From Stentor roeselii (taxonomy: Eukaryota; Ciliophora; Heterotrichea; Heterotrichida; Stentoridae): a DNA stretch of 64,000 nt. The notes beneath the pieces are model-generated. The model saw nothing but the letters and a program-made list of their open reading frames with translations. It ran no database searches and was not told where the DNA came from. The DNA is taken from positions 109,503-173,502 of the forward strand of contig RSEH01000070.1 of NCBI GenBank assembly GCA_006503475.1, written 5' to 3'. The position numbers and the translations under genes were made by a program. This document shows positions 34,498 through 43,272 of the stretch, piece after piece (position 1 is the stretch's first letter; each line of letters opens with the position of its first letter).

Positions 34498-37104
34498 ATG
34501 CTGTTCCTTTTATTTCAAATCGTCTCATCCTGCGAGAAGACCTTCGAATTCAGTGAATGTTCCGAGGGTTTAATGGCGCTTCTGATAACCCCAATAAACT
34601 GTTCAGACTCATCCTTATCAATAAAAGAATCTCTTCCCTGCGACTTTTCCTGTTCATCAGGTCAATTCCTAACATTCGACGAAGATACCGAGTCCTTAAA
34701 ATGTTCTTTATGTCCAGAAGGGACCTACAGCATCGGAGGAGGCGTCGAGTACAACAACTGGAATAATTTCAAAGAAAATTTCCACTCTTACTGCTGGGTG
34801 CTCTTTGAAGAAGGCTGGGAAATGAACGAGGAGTGCCTCGGCTGGCATTCAAATTCCGACACCCTGCTCGTCACAGGCACTGCTCCTCAAAAGCTCTGGT
34901 ACGAAGCAGATCTTATTTTTTACCCGGTCCTTGTCAAAGACGGGTACTTAGAACTTAACTACCGCAAAGAAACCACGTCAATCGAAGGACTTGAAATCGG
35001 CGATTTTTACATCTTCGTCGATGAAAACCTCGCACATTTCGACTACTCAGTCGACGACTACGACTGGAAAAATGTGAAACTTCCTTTAAGTTCAGGAGTG
35101 CATAAAATCAACGTGGTTTTCGCGAAATTCGTAACAACCTCTACTTCAGAAGCACAAATTCGTGATATTCAAGTAAGAGGTACGAAATTCTCTGATTATT
35201 CCTGTAAAAAATGTGAAGTCGGTCATAGTCCTATCGGCGCTGATAGTTGTCTTTTATGTGAAGTTGGAAGTTACCTTGACATTGAAGAAAAAATATGCAA
35301 AAAGTGCCCGGAAGGGTCGATTTCTTACCCTGGGGCTTTGAGGGTCGATTCTTGCTTTGACGCTCCTGTCTGTCAAGAGATTGACTGGCATTTTTACTAC
35401 TCTCCTTGTGAAGCAGGTAAACAGAAAAAAGTCTTTGAATGGAACTCGCCAATGATTTGTGACCCGGTACCTGTTTTCTTACCGAATGATGAAGAAGTCA
35501 ACTGCTTGCCTTGTGGCGCTGGAAAAGTCTACCTCGAAGGCAAATGTCAACCCTGCCCCACTGGCACCTTCACAACCAGTGGGAACTTCGGAGATTCCTG
35601 TAAAGTTTGCCCTGCAGGGAAATACGCTCCTAAAGTTGCAGATTTTCATGAATGGACCACTTTTCCTCTTGAATTTCAGTCACTTTGTATTCATGCTGAT
35701 AGAGTTGAATGCTCTTATGACTGGGAAACTCGAGGAACTTTCATTGTTTCTTCACCGATTTATGAAGTAGGTTCTAAAGTGATACTTCAAAGCAATTTCG
35801 AAATCACTGAAAAAAATGCGAGTCTTTTTTTTACATTCAAAGTTTCTGGACCTGCTACGAAGTTTCAATTCGTTGTTAATGGAAAAAAAGTTTTTGAAAA
35901 AATTGGATTTGGTGAAGGGTCTGAAAAATTTTTACTTAAAGTTGGTGAAAATTCTTTTAAGTGGATTTGTGAACATTTTCAGAAGGATGTTGAAAGTTGT
36001 GAGATTTCGAGGATTGTTGTTGATGGATGTGTCAATGGAGGGGCTCAATATTGTCTTGATTGTCCGAATGGCTTGATTTCTGAAGAAGGTTCTGATAGTT
36101 GTGAGAGATGTGAAGTTGGAATGACTTCGAATGGGAATCATACTAAATGTGTTGATTGTCCTGAGAGGTCTTTTATGGATGTTAATGGGATTTGTAAGGA
36201 TTGTCCTGAAGGGCTGAATGCTTCGACACATCATAAGAGTTGTGTGTTGTCATCGGAAATGTTAAGAATAGAGAATGAAACTTATGTTTTAAAGAACTTT
36301 TCAGGAACACCTGGGGAGTCTCCTTTTTATTGTTCGGAACAAAAACTTCAGATGTTTTGTTATGGAACATTTTATGGACCGGCACAAGGCGATGATCATT
36401 ATTTTTATATCTCAGTGCTTAACCCTAGTCAAATTTATATGCCGAGTTATACTCAGCTATCGAAAAGCTCTGGTTATGCTTTCGGAATAATCAACTATGC
36501 TGCACTTGGACTTGATTATTTTAATTTAAACAAACCTGGAGATGGATGCAATATTACTTCTTCGAAAGTCGTCGCGAATCTTGGAAGTGAAATTTCAGTT
36601 CTTCAAAATGATAAGGATTATGGTTCGGGTTTTAAAGTTAGGTATTCTGAAGGTGATAGATGTACAAATAGTTCAAGATTCTCGACTCTTATTCATTTTG
36701 CTTGCAATAAAGAAGATGAAGAAGGATGGCCTATTCTTCTTAAGTATGAAGACTGTGAGTTTCACTTTTACTGGCCTACTGTACATGCTTGTCATGTATG
36801 CACTGAATCAACAGTAATTGTTCACAACTCAACATGTCAAGACGGTAAAAAAACAGTCCACACCTTTGAAAGCTCAAGTTGCATATTTGAAAACCGAATA
36901 AATTACATCGAAAAAATCGAGAACTGCAACTACAGCCAAGTTTACAAGACCTGGCCATTTATTTTAAGTCTTTTATTATCAGGCATCATGCTATTTGTCG
37001 TAACTTTGACAATAATCTTAGCCTGTAAAAAACGCTCAGGTTATAAAAAACTGATTCAATATCGAATGGAAGGCAAAAATGTTGAACTTCAAGTAAATAA
37101 ATAG
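34498..37104 (+). CDS. ELAPOR/EIG121-like receptor with Cys-rich repeats and MRH domain
   Basis: A protein of 868 residues. It has a short N-terminal hydrophobic signal, then repeated C-x-x-C-P-x-G-T/S-Y/F and C-x-x-C-P-A-G modules (GCC2/GCC3, TNFR-like) interleaved with jellyroll-like beta segments that share an F-x-S-Y-C-W start. Residues of about 600-770 match an MRH (mannose-6-phosphate receptor homology) domain ending C-E-F-H-F-Y-W-P-T-V-H-A-C. A single membrane helix (about 822-846) is followed by a basic cytosolic tail. This is the layout of the human ELAPOR1/2 (KIAA1324/EIG121) family of endosome-lysosome type I proteins. A role in sorting glycoproteins is inferred. Codon choice switches from A/C-rich to G/T-rich near 35200 and back near 36780. 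Confidence 0.88.
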   Translation: MLFLLFQIVSSCEKTFEFSECSEGLMALLITPINCSDSSLSIKESLPCDFSCSSGQFLTFDEDTESLKCSLCPEGTYSIGGGVEYNNWNNFKENFHSYCWVLFEEGWEMNEECLGWHSNSDTLLVTGTAPQKLWYEADLIFYPVLVKDGYLELNYRKETTSIEGLEIGDFYIFVDENLAHFDYSVDDYDWKNVKLPLSSGVHKINVVFAKFVTTSTSEAQIRDIQVRGTKFSDYSCKKCEVGHSPIGADSCLLCEVGSYLDIEEKICKKCPEGSISYPGALRVDSCFDAPVCQEIDWHFYYSPCEAGKQKKVFEWNSPMICDPVPVFLPNDEEVNCLPCGAGKVYLEGKCQPCPTGTFTTSGNFGDSCKVCPAGKYAPKVADFHEWTTFPLEFQSLCIHADRVECSYDWETRGTFIVSSPIYEVGSKVILQSNFEITEKNASLFFTFKVSGPATKFQFVVNGKKVFEKIGFGEGSEKFLLKVGENSFKWICEHFQKDVESCEISRIVVDGCVNGGAQYCLDCPNGLISEEGSDSCERCEVGMTSNGNHTKCVDCPERSFMDVNGICKDCPEGLNASTHHKSCVLSSEMLRIENETYVLKNFSGTPGESPFYCSEQKLQMFCYGTFYGPAQGDDHYFYISVLNPSQIYMPSYTQLSKSSGYAFGIINYAALGLDYFNLNKPGDGCNITSSKVVANLGSEISVLQNDKDYGSGFKVRYSEGDRCTNSSRFSTLIHFACNKEDEEGWPILLKYEDCEFHFYWPTVHACHVCTESTVIVHNSTCQDGKKTVHTFESSSCIFENRINYIEKIENCNYSQVYKTWPFILSLLLSGIMLFVVTLTIILACKKRSGYKKLIQYRMEGKNVELQVNK

Positions 37105-37166
37105 AGCTAATCGATAGTTTCTTCATAATCCTTAATGACAAGGGCACTTTTAATACTTTATTGAAA

Positions 37167-37712
37167 ATGAACAGTCCACTCTACACTTTCCCTTCAGACA
37201 TCAGTACTCCAAAGCCAGAACACGTCTATCGACATGAAGAGTTCAACAACGAAGAGTTCACCCGATACCTGACCTCCTTAGTCGATGACATCAACGCCCT
37301 GGGAAAGCAAACTGAAAACCTGAGAACTGAAAACCAGATGCTTAAAAAACAACTTGAAATCTCTCAGCGGGAAAAAGAAAAACACATAAATTTTCATGCT
37401 AGGGAAAAATTTGAACTAGAAAAAACCATCGCGGCTCTTATGTCTGAAAAGAAGGAATTGATGAGAGATCTCAAGTTTTACAAAGAAAAGTTTGAAGATC
37501 GTCAGGAAAGACAGAGATTTGAAATGGATTCAGGGGTGAAAGAGTATTTCAGTGAAAAAAGCTTGAGAAGTGCAAAAGTTAGGACGAATTTGGATATTAA
37601 AGGAAAAATTAACAAAATGGAAAAAGAACAGAAGGCTTTAAAGAAAAAGGTCAGGGAACTTGAGAACGGCGGAAATAAAAGTGGAATTTTAAGGTGGAAT
37701 ACTGAAGTTTGA
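37167..37712 (+). CDS. Coiled-coil protein, unknown
   Basis: A protein of 181 residues from the ATG at 37167; TTG at 37161 is in frame but is not a start. After a 30-residue polar lead, residues of about 40-130 form a continuous coiled coil with regular Leu heptads and Glu/Lys pairs (alpha-helical, highly charged), and a second short coil follows near 150-170. There is no membrane segment or known domain. It resembles small ciliary and centrosomal coiled-coil proteins, which cannot be assigned by eye. It begins 62 bp after the ELAPOR-like gene, and the tandem repeat described separately begins at its stop codon. Confidence 0.75.
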   Translation: MNSPLYTFPSDISTPKPEHVYRHEEFNNEEFTRYLTSLVDDINALGKQTENLRTENQMLKKQLEISQREKEKHINFHAREKFELEKTIAALMSEKKELMRDLKFYKEKFEDRQERQRFEMDSGVKEYFSEKSLRSAKVRTNLDIKGKINKMEKEQKALKKKVRELENGGNKSGILRWNTEV

Positions 37713-37886
37713 TTATTTAGGTTACATAATTTTTCATGATTTACAAGTTTAAGATTATTTAGATTATATAATTTTTCATGATTTACAAAAGTTTCAGATT
37801 ATTTAGATTACATAATTTTTCATGATTTACAAAAGTTTCAGATTATTTAGATTATATAATTTTTCATGATCTACAAAAGTTTCAGC
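37711..37886 (+). repeat. Four tandem 42-44-bp repeats, each carrying an ATG
   Basis: Units begin GATTATTTAG at 37711, 37753, 37797 and 37841 (spacing 42, 44, 44 bp) and contain ATAATTTTTCATGAT(T/C)TACAA. The last copy supplies the real start codon of the next CDS (ATG at 37866). The three earlier copies hold the same ATG followed by near-identical codons (M-I-Y-K-S-F in the two copies closest to the gene), then stop. The repeat therefore multiplies the start region into short upstream ORFs. Confidence 0.9.
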
Positions 37887-38648
37887 AGTTTTAAGCCTAA
37901 TGAAAAACCTGAAATCAAAGATATTAGAGTTGTTTTCAAGAAAACTAATTGGCTTGTTGTCAAGGAAACCTCGGAATTACAAGTGAAATCAAGTAATGCA
38001 AAAGATTTTTCAAGAAACAAGAGAAAAACTGAGGAAATTTTAAGTAATTTTTCTCCAGAACTCTCGAATCAGACGATTCTGGAGCCTTTAAAGTTGAAAT
38101 CAAAATCACAGCCTCATTCAAAACTAAAAGCCCAGATCCTACCCAACAAAAATTATTTTAAAACCAACCACGACGATATCCTTTTAAGCAATATCAAATC
38201 CTTAGAAAAACAAATCGAGTTCTACGAGTCCCAAAACCATTTCCTAAAATCATCCCTATCAACCTTCCCAAACTCCTCAAAAAGCCGAATCGAGTCGTTA
38301 AAATCAGAATCTCTCAAATTAAAAACTCGCATTCTTGATTTAAACCGTTTAATATCTGAAGACAAATCAATCCTCAACAGTTTCTCCTTCCCAGACCCTC
38401 CTGATGAATCCCCATCAAACTCCTCCAAACATTTGAATTTAAAATTCGAGATTTCAAGACTCTTTTCCAAAAAATCCTCCAAAATTTCATCATGGAAGTC
38501 AAGACTTTCAAAAACCAAAGAAAAAATCCATTCCTTAACCTCAGAAATCACTTCATTATCATCATCTTTAAAAGCGAAACAGCTGACCTGCCGTAAGATG
38601 GTAGTTTTAATTAACACCCAAGCACGACTTCGACGAAAGTCGCCTTAA
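37866..38648 (+). CDS. Coiled-coil protein, unknown
   Basis: A protein of 260 residues, rich in Lys, Ser and Leu. Residues of about 100-150 and 195-240 are predicted coiled coils; the rest is basic and disordered. No domain is known to me. The start codon at 37866 lies inside the last unit of a tandem repeat that also supplies earlier decoy ATGs. The stop is 14 bp before the next ATG, so it is tightly packed with the FYVE-like gene. A small structural protein of cilia or cortex is possible, without proof. Confidence 0.7.
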   Translation: MIYKSFSSFKPNEKPEIKDIRVVFKKTNWLVVKETSELQVKSSNAKDFSRNKRKTEEILSNFSPELSNQTILEPLKLKSKSQPHSKLKAQILPNKNYFKTNHDDILLSNIKSLEKQIEFYESQNHFLKSSLSTFPNSSKSRIESLKSESLKLKTRILDLNRLISEDKSILNSFSFPDPPDESPSNSSKHLNLKFEISRLFSKKSSKISSWKSRLSKTKEKIHSLTSEITSLSSSLKAKQLTCRKMVVLINTQARLRRKSP

Positions 38649-38662
38649 TCATACTTATCAAA

Positions 38663-39706
38663 ATGGAAAAAGACGATGGATACAGTTCAGGAGACTCAGA
38701 GTCAAATGTGAGGTCTTCAATGATCCTGAACGTCTCTAATCTGACTTTCGGCGAAGACCCCAACGCGTATAAAAAGGACAAAAACTGCCTGGTCTGCAAG
38801 AAATCCTTCTCCATCATGGGGGCGATGAAAAAGCACTACTGCAAGTTTTGCTTTCGAGGAGTCTGCGCAGGGTGTTCCAAGCACCGAGCACCTGACGTGA
38901 CGAATAAAAATGTGAGGATTTGTGACAGCTGCTATCAAAGAGCCATTCAGGAACAGGTCAGAGATAATCTCCAGAAAGACCTGGATAAGGTCAATAAGGA
39001 ACTCAATGACCTTAAAAATGCTTTCGCTTCGGAAAAAGAACAGAGAAGACATGAAAGTCTTAGAAGGGATGCTCTTGAACAGAAACTTAAGGAAGTCAAG
39101 TTTGAAAATGAAAGAAGGGAAAAGGAACTTAATGATATTTCTGATAACTTGAAAAAGGAAATTAAGGTCATGGAAGAGGAAATTGAAGAACTTACTCGGA
39201 TTTTAGCATCTGCTGAAAGTGAGAAAAAAGAAAGAGAAGCGAAAATCACGGCTTTAAAAGTGGAAATTAACTTGATGAAAAATGAAACTCAGAATGACAC
39301 TGTCAAGATTAATGACTTGAAAAGACTTATTAGTGAACAGGAACTGGAAAATGAGAACTTGACAAAAGAACTTAATTCAAGGGCTGAGTTGCCTTCTGAT
39401 CTTGAAGACCCTCTTAATAGGACAAGTCTTTTAGATGGACTGAAGACGAAATGCGCACAGGCTAAGGACCAACATAAGGATTTGAAGAAGGAAAATGAAA
39501 GTTTGAAGAAAAAACTTGCAGTTATTAGGGAAGAGAACTCGAATAAAAAAGCGGAACTTGCTAAAGTTGAGGAGGCTGGAGCTAAGAAGAGGACTTATAG
39601 CAAAGTTACTAGTGATGTCAAGGACTTGGAAGATCAGATTGCTTATCAGGAACAGGAAATTAAAAGGCTGCAAGATAAACTGCAGGGGACTATCACTCCT
39701 AAGTAA
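38663..39706 (+). CDS. FYVE-like zinc finger plus long coiled coil
   Basis: A protein of 347 residues. Residues of about 43-93 hold eight Cys in four C-x-x-C pairs: C-L-V-C...H-Y-C-K-F-C...G-V-C-A-G-C...R-I-C-D-S-C, spaced as in FYVE and FYVE-related fingers. The basic R-R-H-H-C patch that binds PI3P is replaced by M-K-K-H-Y-C, and the W-x-x-D lead is missing, so PI3P binding may be weak or absent. Residues of about 100-340 are one long coiled coil. Similar FYVE-coil proteins act as endosomal tethers or adaptors; this is an inference. The closest alternatives are FYVE-related or RPH3A-like zinc fingers. Confidence 0.8.
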   Translation: MEKDDGYSSGDSESNVRSSMILNVSNLTFGEDPNAYKKDKNCLVCKKSFSIMGAMKKHYCKFCFRGVCAGCSKHRAPDVTNKNVRICDSCYQRAIQEQVRDNLQKDLDKVNKELNDLKNAFASEKEQRRHESLRRDALEQKLKEVKFENERREKELNDISDNLKKEIKVMEEEIEELTRILASAESEKKEREAKITALKVEINLMKNETQNDTVKINDLKRLISEQELENENLTKELNSRAELPSDLEDPLNRTSLLDGLKTKCAQAKDQHKDLKKENESLKKKLAVIREENSNKKAELAKVEEAGAKKRTYSKVTSDVKDLEDQIAYQEQEIKRLQDKLQGTITPK

Positions 39707-39817
39707 GTAATCAGATGTGAGGAATAATAGATAGTTTTTTTATGGAATGTATTTTGAATATATTCAACAAATAGTTTGTTGATTAGCTCGGGATTAATTA
39801 ACAGACAATAATTTTAG

Positions 39818-40207
39818 TTAGACTTCACTTTTTCTACAGCAGCAGTAACTTCCCATATAAACCACCCCAACCCCAGCAAACCCAGCAGCAAGTGCGAAAT
39901 TAACAACATCAGTGCGAATCAAGCAAAAGCTTGCAAGACTATTGACTATTTACAACAAATAAAACATTCCCCTACTGATCCAGTTCCTCATATACTTGAA
40001 CTTCTTAAGCATGAACCTGATCGGTACTTCAGCACTGATAATAATAACACCAAAGAGCCTACCTGAGCCTTACACATAATAAAAAGGCAAAAGGACATCC
40101 ATCGGCCTAACAACAGAAAATCTCCAAATATTCCAAACCCCAAATCCAATAACAGCAAATCCAAGTAAAATACTCACGATTCTCAATCCAAAATGCAAAG
40201 ATTTCAT
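39818..40207 (-). CDS. COPI-associated Golgi membrane protein (TVP15-like)
   Basis: The CDS is complement(join(39818..39938, 39954..40058, 40074..40207)), 119 residues, with two 15-nt introns GTAAGGCTCAGGTAG and GTAAATAGTCAATAG. No exon alone is long enough to stand out. The protein has four hydrophobic stretches: L-R-I-V-S-I-L-L-G-F, Y-Y-V-L-F-G-V-I-I-I-S-A-E, W-I-S-R-G-M-F-Y-L-L-F-L-A and a G-F-A-G-V-G-V segment. This matches the COPI-associated family (Pfam COPI_assoc, yeast Tvp15), whose hallmarks are the LRI start, a mid-protein FG...E and the G/S-R-G-x-F-Y turn. It ends C-C-C-R-K-S-E-V. Golgi location is inferred. The ATG is 7 bp from that of the divergent PDI gene. Confidence 0.82.
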
Positions 40208-40214
40208 TATAAAA
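40208..40214. promoter_or_regulatory. Seven-base divergent promoter, TATAAAA
   Basis: CAT (40205-40207, minus start) and ATG (40215, plus start) are separated only by TATAAAA, a textbook TATA-box core. It serves the COPI-associated gene on one side and the PDI gene on the other. Confidence 0.55.
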
Positions 40215-40613
40215 ATGTCTAAAATTTTAGGTTTCATTTTCCTAGGTCTTTTATTTCAAATCTCCGCCAGTCATTACGTTTTAGAACTGACTGACAAGAA
40301 TTTTCAAGAAGCTCTCGACTTGAACCCGAGTCTCATGATTGACTTTTACGCTACCTGGTGTGGACACTGTCAACACTTTAAACCGATTTATGAAGAGACT
40401 TCAAAAGAGCTGAAAGAGAAGAACATGAAGACGGTGCTTGCGAGGATCGACGCTTATTATTACACTGATATCAAACATGCCTGGAAGGTCGGAGGGTATC
40501 CAACTATTTTGTACTTCCAGAATGGTCAGCTCATCGAAAAGTACCCTGGCGCCAGGAAGGTAGAAGCCATTGTTGAGTACCTTGCTGAGAAGGAAAGCGG
40601 CTTGGCTAATTAG
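40215..40613 (+). CDS. Single-domain protein disulfide isomerase
   Basis: A protein of 132 residues. An N-terminal signal peptide (residues 1-18, cleavage near S-A-S) leads to one thioredoxin fold with the active site W-C-G-H-C (about 49-53), D-F-Y-A-T before it, and the cis-Pro loop G-Y-P-T-I. The CGHC site is that of oxidising ER PDIs rather than reducing thioredoxins (CGPC). There is no KDEL-type ending (it ends E-S-G-L-A-N), so it may be secreted or kept in the ER another way. Multidomain PDIs are the norm; this is a one-domain version, as in several protists. Confidence 0.92.
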   Translation: MSKILGFIFLGLLFQISASHYVLELTDKNFQEALDLNPSLMIDFYATWCGHCQHFKPIYEETSKELKEKNMKTVLARIDAYYYTDIKHAWKVGGYPTILYFQNGQLIEKYPGARKVEAIVEYLAEKESGLAN

Positions 40614-40669
40614 GGTAATTACTAGAAGATAATTCTTTATAGTTCTATTGTTTTTTACCTTTGTGGTAA

Positions 40670-42007
40670 ATGTTTCATGAGGATAACGTGCAAGTAATTT
40701 TTGAAGGATTTTCTGAGGTGGTTTCAGCACTTTTTGTTAATTTTTACAATTTTCTGGCTGCTGGAACTCTTGATGGCGCTGTTAGTCTTTGGGACTTGAC
40801 TAGAAATTTAAAGGTTTTCGAGCGAAAAGTGCATGAATCTCGAGTAAATTCAGTACTTATCTGTAAAAACTATGAAATCATCAGCGGAGCTGATGATGGA
40901 CTAATAAAAATCACTGAAAAATCAGGTAAAGTCTTTACAATTGATGCTCATTTCAGTGAAGTGAATTGTTTATCTTTAGGAAAAGGTCATTTTTTTTCAG
41001 GTTCTTCAGACAAAACGATAAAAATCTGGAGTTTTTCTTCAAGTCACTCAAGGATTTCAGTGCTTCACGGGCATAAACTTGCAGTACTTTCAATGCTGAC
41101 AACGAAAGACAAGGAGACTCTGATCACCTCATCTTATGACGGCGATATAATCGTCTGGGACGTGGGAAGACTAAGAATAGACTCAAAGCTCGAAGGGCAC
41201 AACAGTTACATCAACTCTCTTGCATTGAACGACTCTGAAAGCCAATTATTCTCCGCAGGGGCTGAAGGGCTTGTCAAGGTCTGGCATTTGCCAAAGCGTA
41301 AGTTTTTATACAACTTTCGAGGACACGAAGGGCAAGTACTTCATTTAGGAGTCATTCAAAATCACTTGTTTTCATTAGGAAGTGACTCAAAGCTTAGATC
41401 TTGGAACTTGAATAGTAAAATCGTTGAAAACACTGTTGAAGTACTTGATGCAACTTTTATGGTCACTGGGGAAAAAATTTTCATTGCTTTTCAAGACTTT
41501 TCTTTAAAGGTTCTTGAAAGACTTGAGATGAAAGTCGTCAAAACTTTTGCTGGACATTGTGGAGAGAAGGTCTTGAAATGCGAAAAAATGATTTTTAGTG
41601 CTGGAAAGGACGGGTTTGTTAAAGTTTGGATTGATGGCCAAGTCGCTTTGAAAAGACTTGCTCATGCTGGAGGGGTCTGGGATATTCATGAGAAAGAAGG
41701 AATTTTAGCTTCTGTTGGAAATGACTTTTCTGTAAAGTTGTGGAAAATTGATGGTTTTGTGCTGGAAAAAGAAATCCCGATCAGAACTCGCCTTGCTTTT
41801 AAAGTCAAGATTTTGAGTAATAATAGAATTCTTCTTCCTTTCGATGATAAATCAATCCGGATCTTCAACTTGTTAACAGGAATTTCAACTATCTTCATTC
41901 GAGAAAATGTGAAAAAGGCGAAAGAAATCGGATTCTCTAAAACCCATCGATTTTTACTTCTAAGGAAAGGAAAAAACGAGTTTTCAACATACAAGGTCCC
42001 AAAATAA
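40670..42007 (+). CDS. WD40-repeat beta-propeller protein, unknown
   Basis: A protein of 445 residues. Repeats with GH and WD-type ends are seen, including V-S-L-W-D (about 42), K-I-W-S-F, D-I-I-V-W-D, K-V-W-H-L, R-S-W-N-L, V-K-V-W and V-K-L-W, which gives at least seven blades and probably more. No other domain is present. Such proteins are scaffolds, and the partner cannot be told from sequence. It lies 56 bp after the PDI gene. Codon choice alternates between G/T-rich and A/C-rich blocks along the gene. Confidence 0.88.
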   Translation: MFHEDNVQVIFEGFSEVVSALFVNFYNFLAAGTLDGAVSLWDLTRNLKVFERKVHESRVNSVLICKNYEIISGADDGLIKITEKSGKVFTIDAHFSEVNCLSLGKGHFFSGSSDKTIKIWSFSSSHSRISVLHGHKLAVLSMLTTKDKETLITSSYDGDIIVWDVGRLRIDSKLEGHNSYINSLALNDSESQLFSAGAEGLVKVWHLPKRKFLYNFRGHEGQVLHLGVIQNHLFSLGSDSKLRSWNLNSKIVENTVEVLDATFMVTGEKIFIAFQDFSLKVLERLEMKVVKTFAGHCGEKVLKCEKMIFSAGKDGFVKVWIDGQVALKRLAHAGGVWDIHEKEGILASVGNDFSVKLWKIDGFVLEKEIPIRTRLAFKVKILSNNRILLPFDDKSIRIFNLLTGISTIFIRENVKKAKEIGFSKTHRFLLLRKGKNEFSTYKVPK

Positions 42008-42094
42008 TAAATCTTATATGATCCACACGAATCCCTTCTTTAATCCACAACATTTAACCCACAGTGATTTTTTCGCCAGTCCATTTCTCTATAA

Positions 42095-43153
42095 ATGCTT
42101 ACTCGTCGCTTTTCATCTCTTCTCTTCAGCCTTTCCCCAGAAGTGAGTAGCTCGCTGCCGACATCGAAGAGAACAATGTTGTCAGCTATTAACAACGCAC
42201 TGGACCTGACCTTATCAAAAGACGAGAAGTAAGTCTTAGTCAGAGCCTGCATATTTGGAGAAGATGTGGCCTTTGGGGGTGTCTTTCGATGCACCGATGG
42301 TCTTAGAGCGAAGCATGGGGAAATGAGGGTTTTTAATACACCTTTGAGTGAACAAGGAATTGCAGGGTTCGCGATTGGCCTCGCGTCCTTGGGAGTGACG
42401 ACCTTGGCAGAGATTCAGTTTGCGGACTACATTTTCCCAGCATTCGACCAGATAGTGAATGAAGCAGCGAAGCTACGATACCGTACAGGAGGACAGTTCG
42501 ACTGCGGGTCTCTCACGATCAGAACTCCCTACGGCGCTGTTGGCCACGGTGCCCTTTATCACAGCCAAAGCCCGGAGGCGTACTTCGCACATACCCCTGG
42601 GCTGAAGGTGGTAATCCCGCGAGGGCCAGTGCAAGCAAAGGGCTTATTACGAGCTGCTGTTTTAGACCCGAATCCGGTCATTTTCTTCGAACCCAAAGCG
42701 CTTTACAGGGCATCCAGCTGTGAAGTCCCTGATGACGACTTCGTTATTCCACTGGGAAAGGCAGAGATACTTAAACATGGAAGAGAAATCACTGTGATCG
42801 GATATGGACTGCAACTTGTTTCACTTGAAAAAGCTGTGAAAAGAGCGGAAAAAGAACTTGGAATCGCTTGTGAACTTATTGACTTGAGGACTATTACTCC
42901 ACTTGATATGGAAACTATTGAAAAAAGTGTCAAGAAAACTGGAAGGTGCGTCGTTGCTCATGAAGCTCCCAGATTTGCTGGCTTTGGGGCGGAGATCGCT
43001 GCGAAGATACAAGAAGAGTGCTTTTTACACCTTGAGGCGCCTGTTGGAAGGGTCTGTGGATGGGATACGCCTTTTCCTTTGATCTTTGAGAAGTTTTACT
43101 ATCCTGATGAAAATCGCGCGTTTGAGGAGATTAAGAGGATTATTAAGTATTAG
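42095..43153 (+). CDS. BCKDHB: Branched-chain 2-oxoacid dehydrogenase E1 beta subunit
   Basis: The CDS is join(42095..42228, 42244..43153), 347 residues, spliced by GTAAGTCTTAGTCAG. The N-terminus is basic with Ser and Phe ([11 protein letters not shown]), a mitochondrial presequence. The catalytic region is clear: [24 protein letters not shown] (the conserved Glu contacts ThDP), [15 protein letters not shown], and [12 protein letters not shown]. It pairs with an alpha subunit to decarboxylate branched-chain oxoacids. The FGGVFRC wording favours BCKDHB over pyruvate E1 beta. Acting before ACAD8 in valine breakdown, it links the two genes by pathway, not by location. The ATG at 42095 has a TATAAATG context. 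Confidence 0.95.
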
Positions 43154-43272
43154 ATGTGAGTAATGCTGGCAAAGGTAAGTCTTTAGATAATTAACAGGTT
43201 TATTTCTTTGATTTTTATATCGCGATAATTTCTTGGATATAAAAAATTTTCATCATTGTTTTAACTATTTCA

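Noticed and set aside
42266-43153. GTG at 42266 as the start of BCKDHB
   Set aside because: It is mid-domain (G-E-D-V-A-F-G-G). Removing the 15-nt intron at 42229-42243 links it to an upstream ATG at 42095 with a good presequence.
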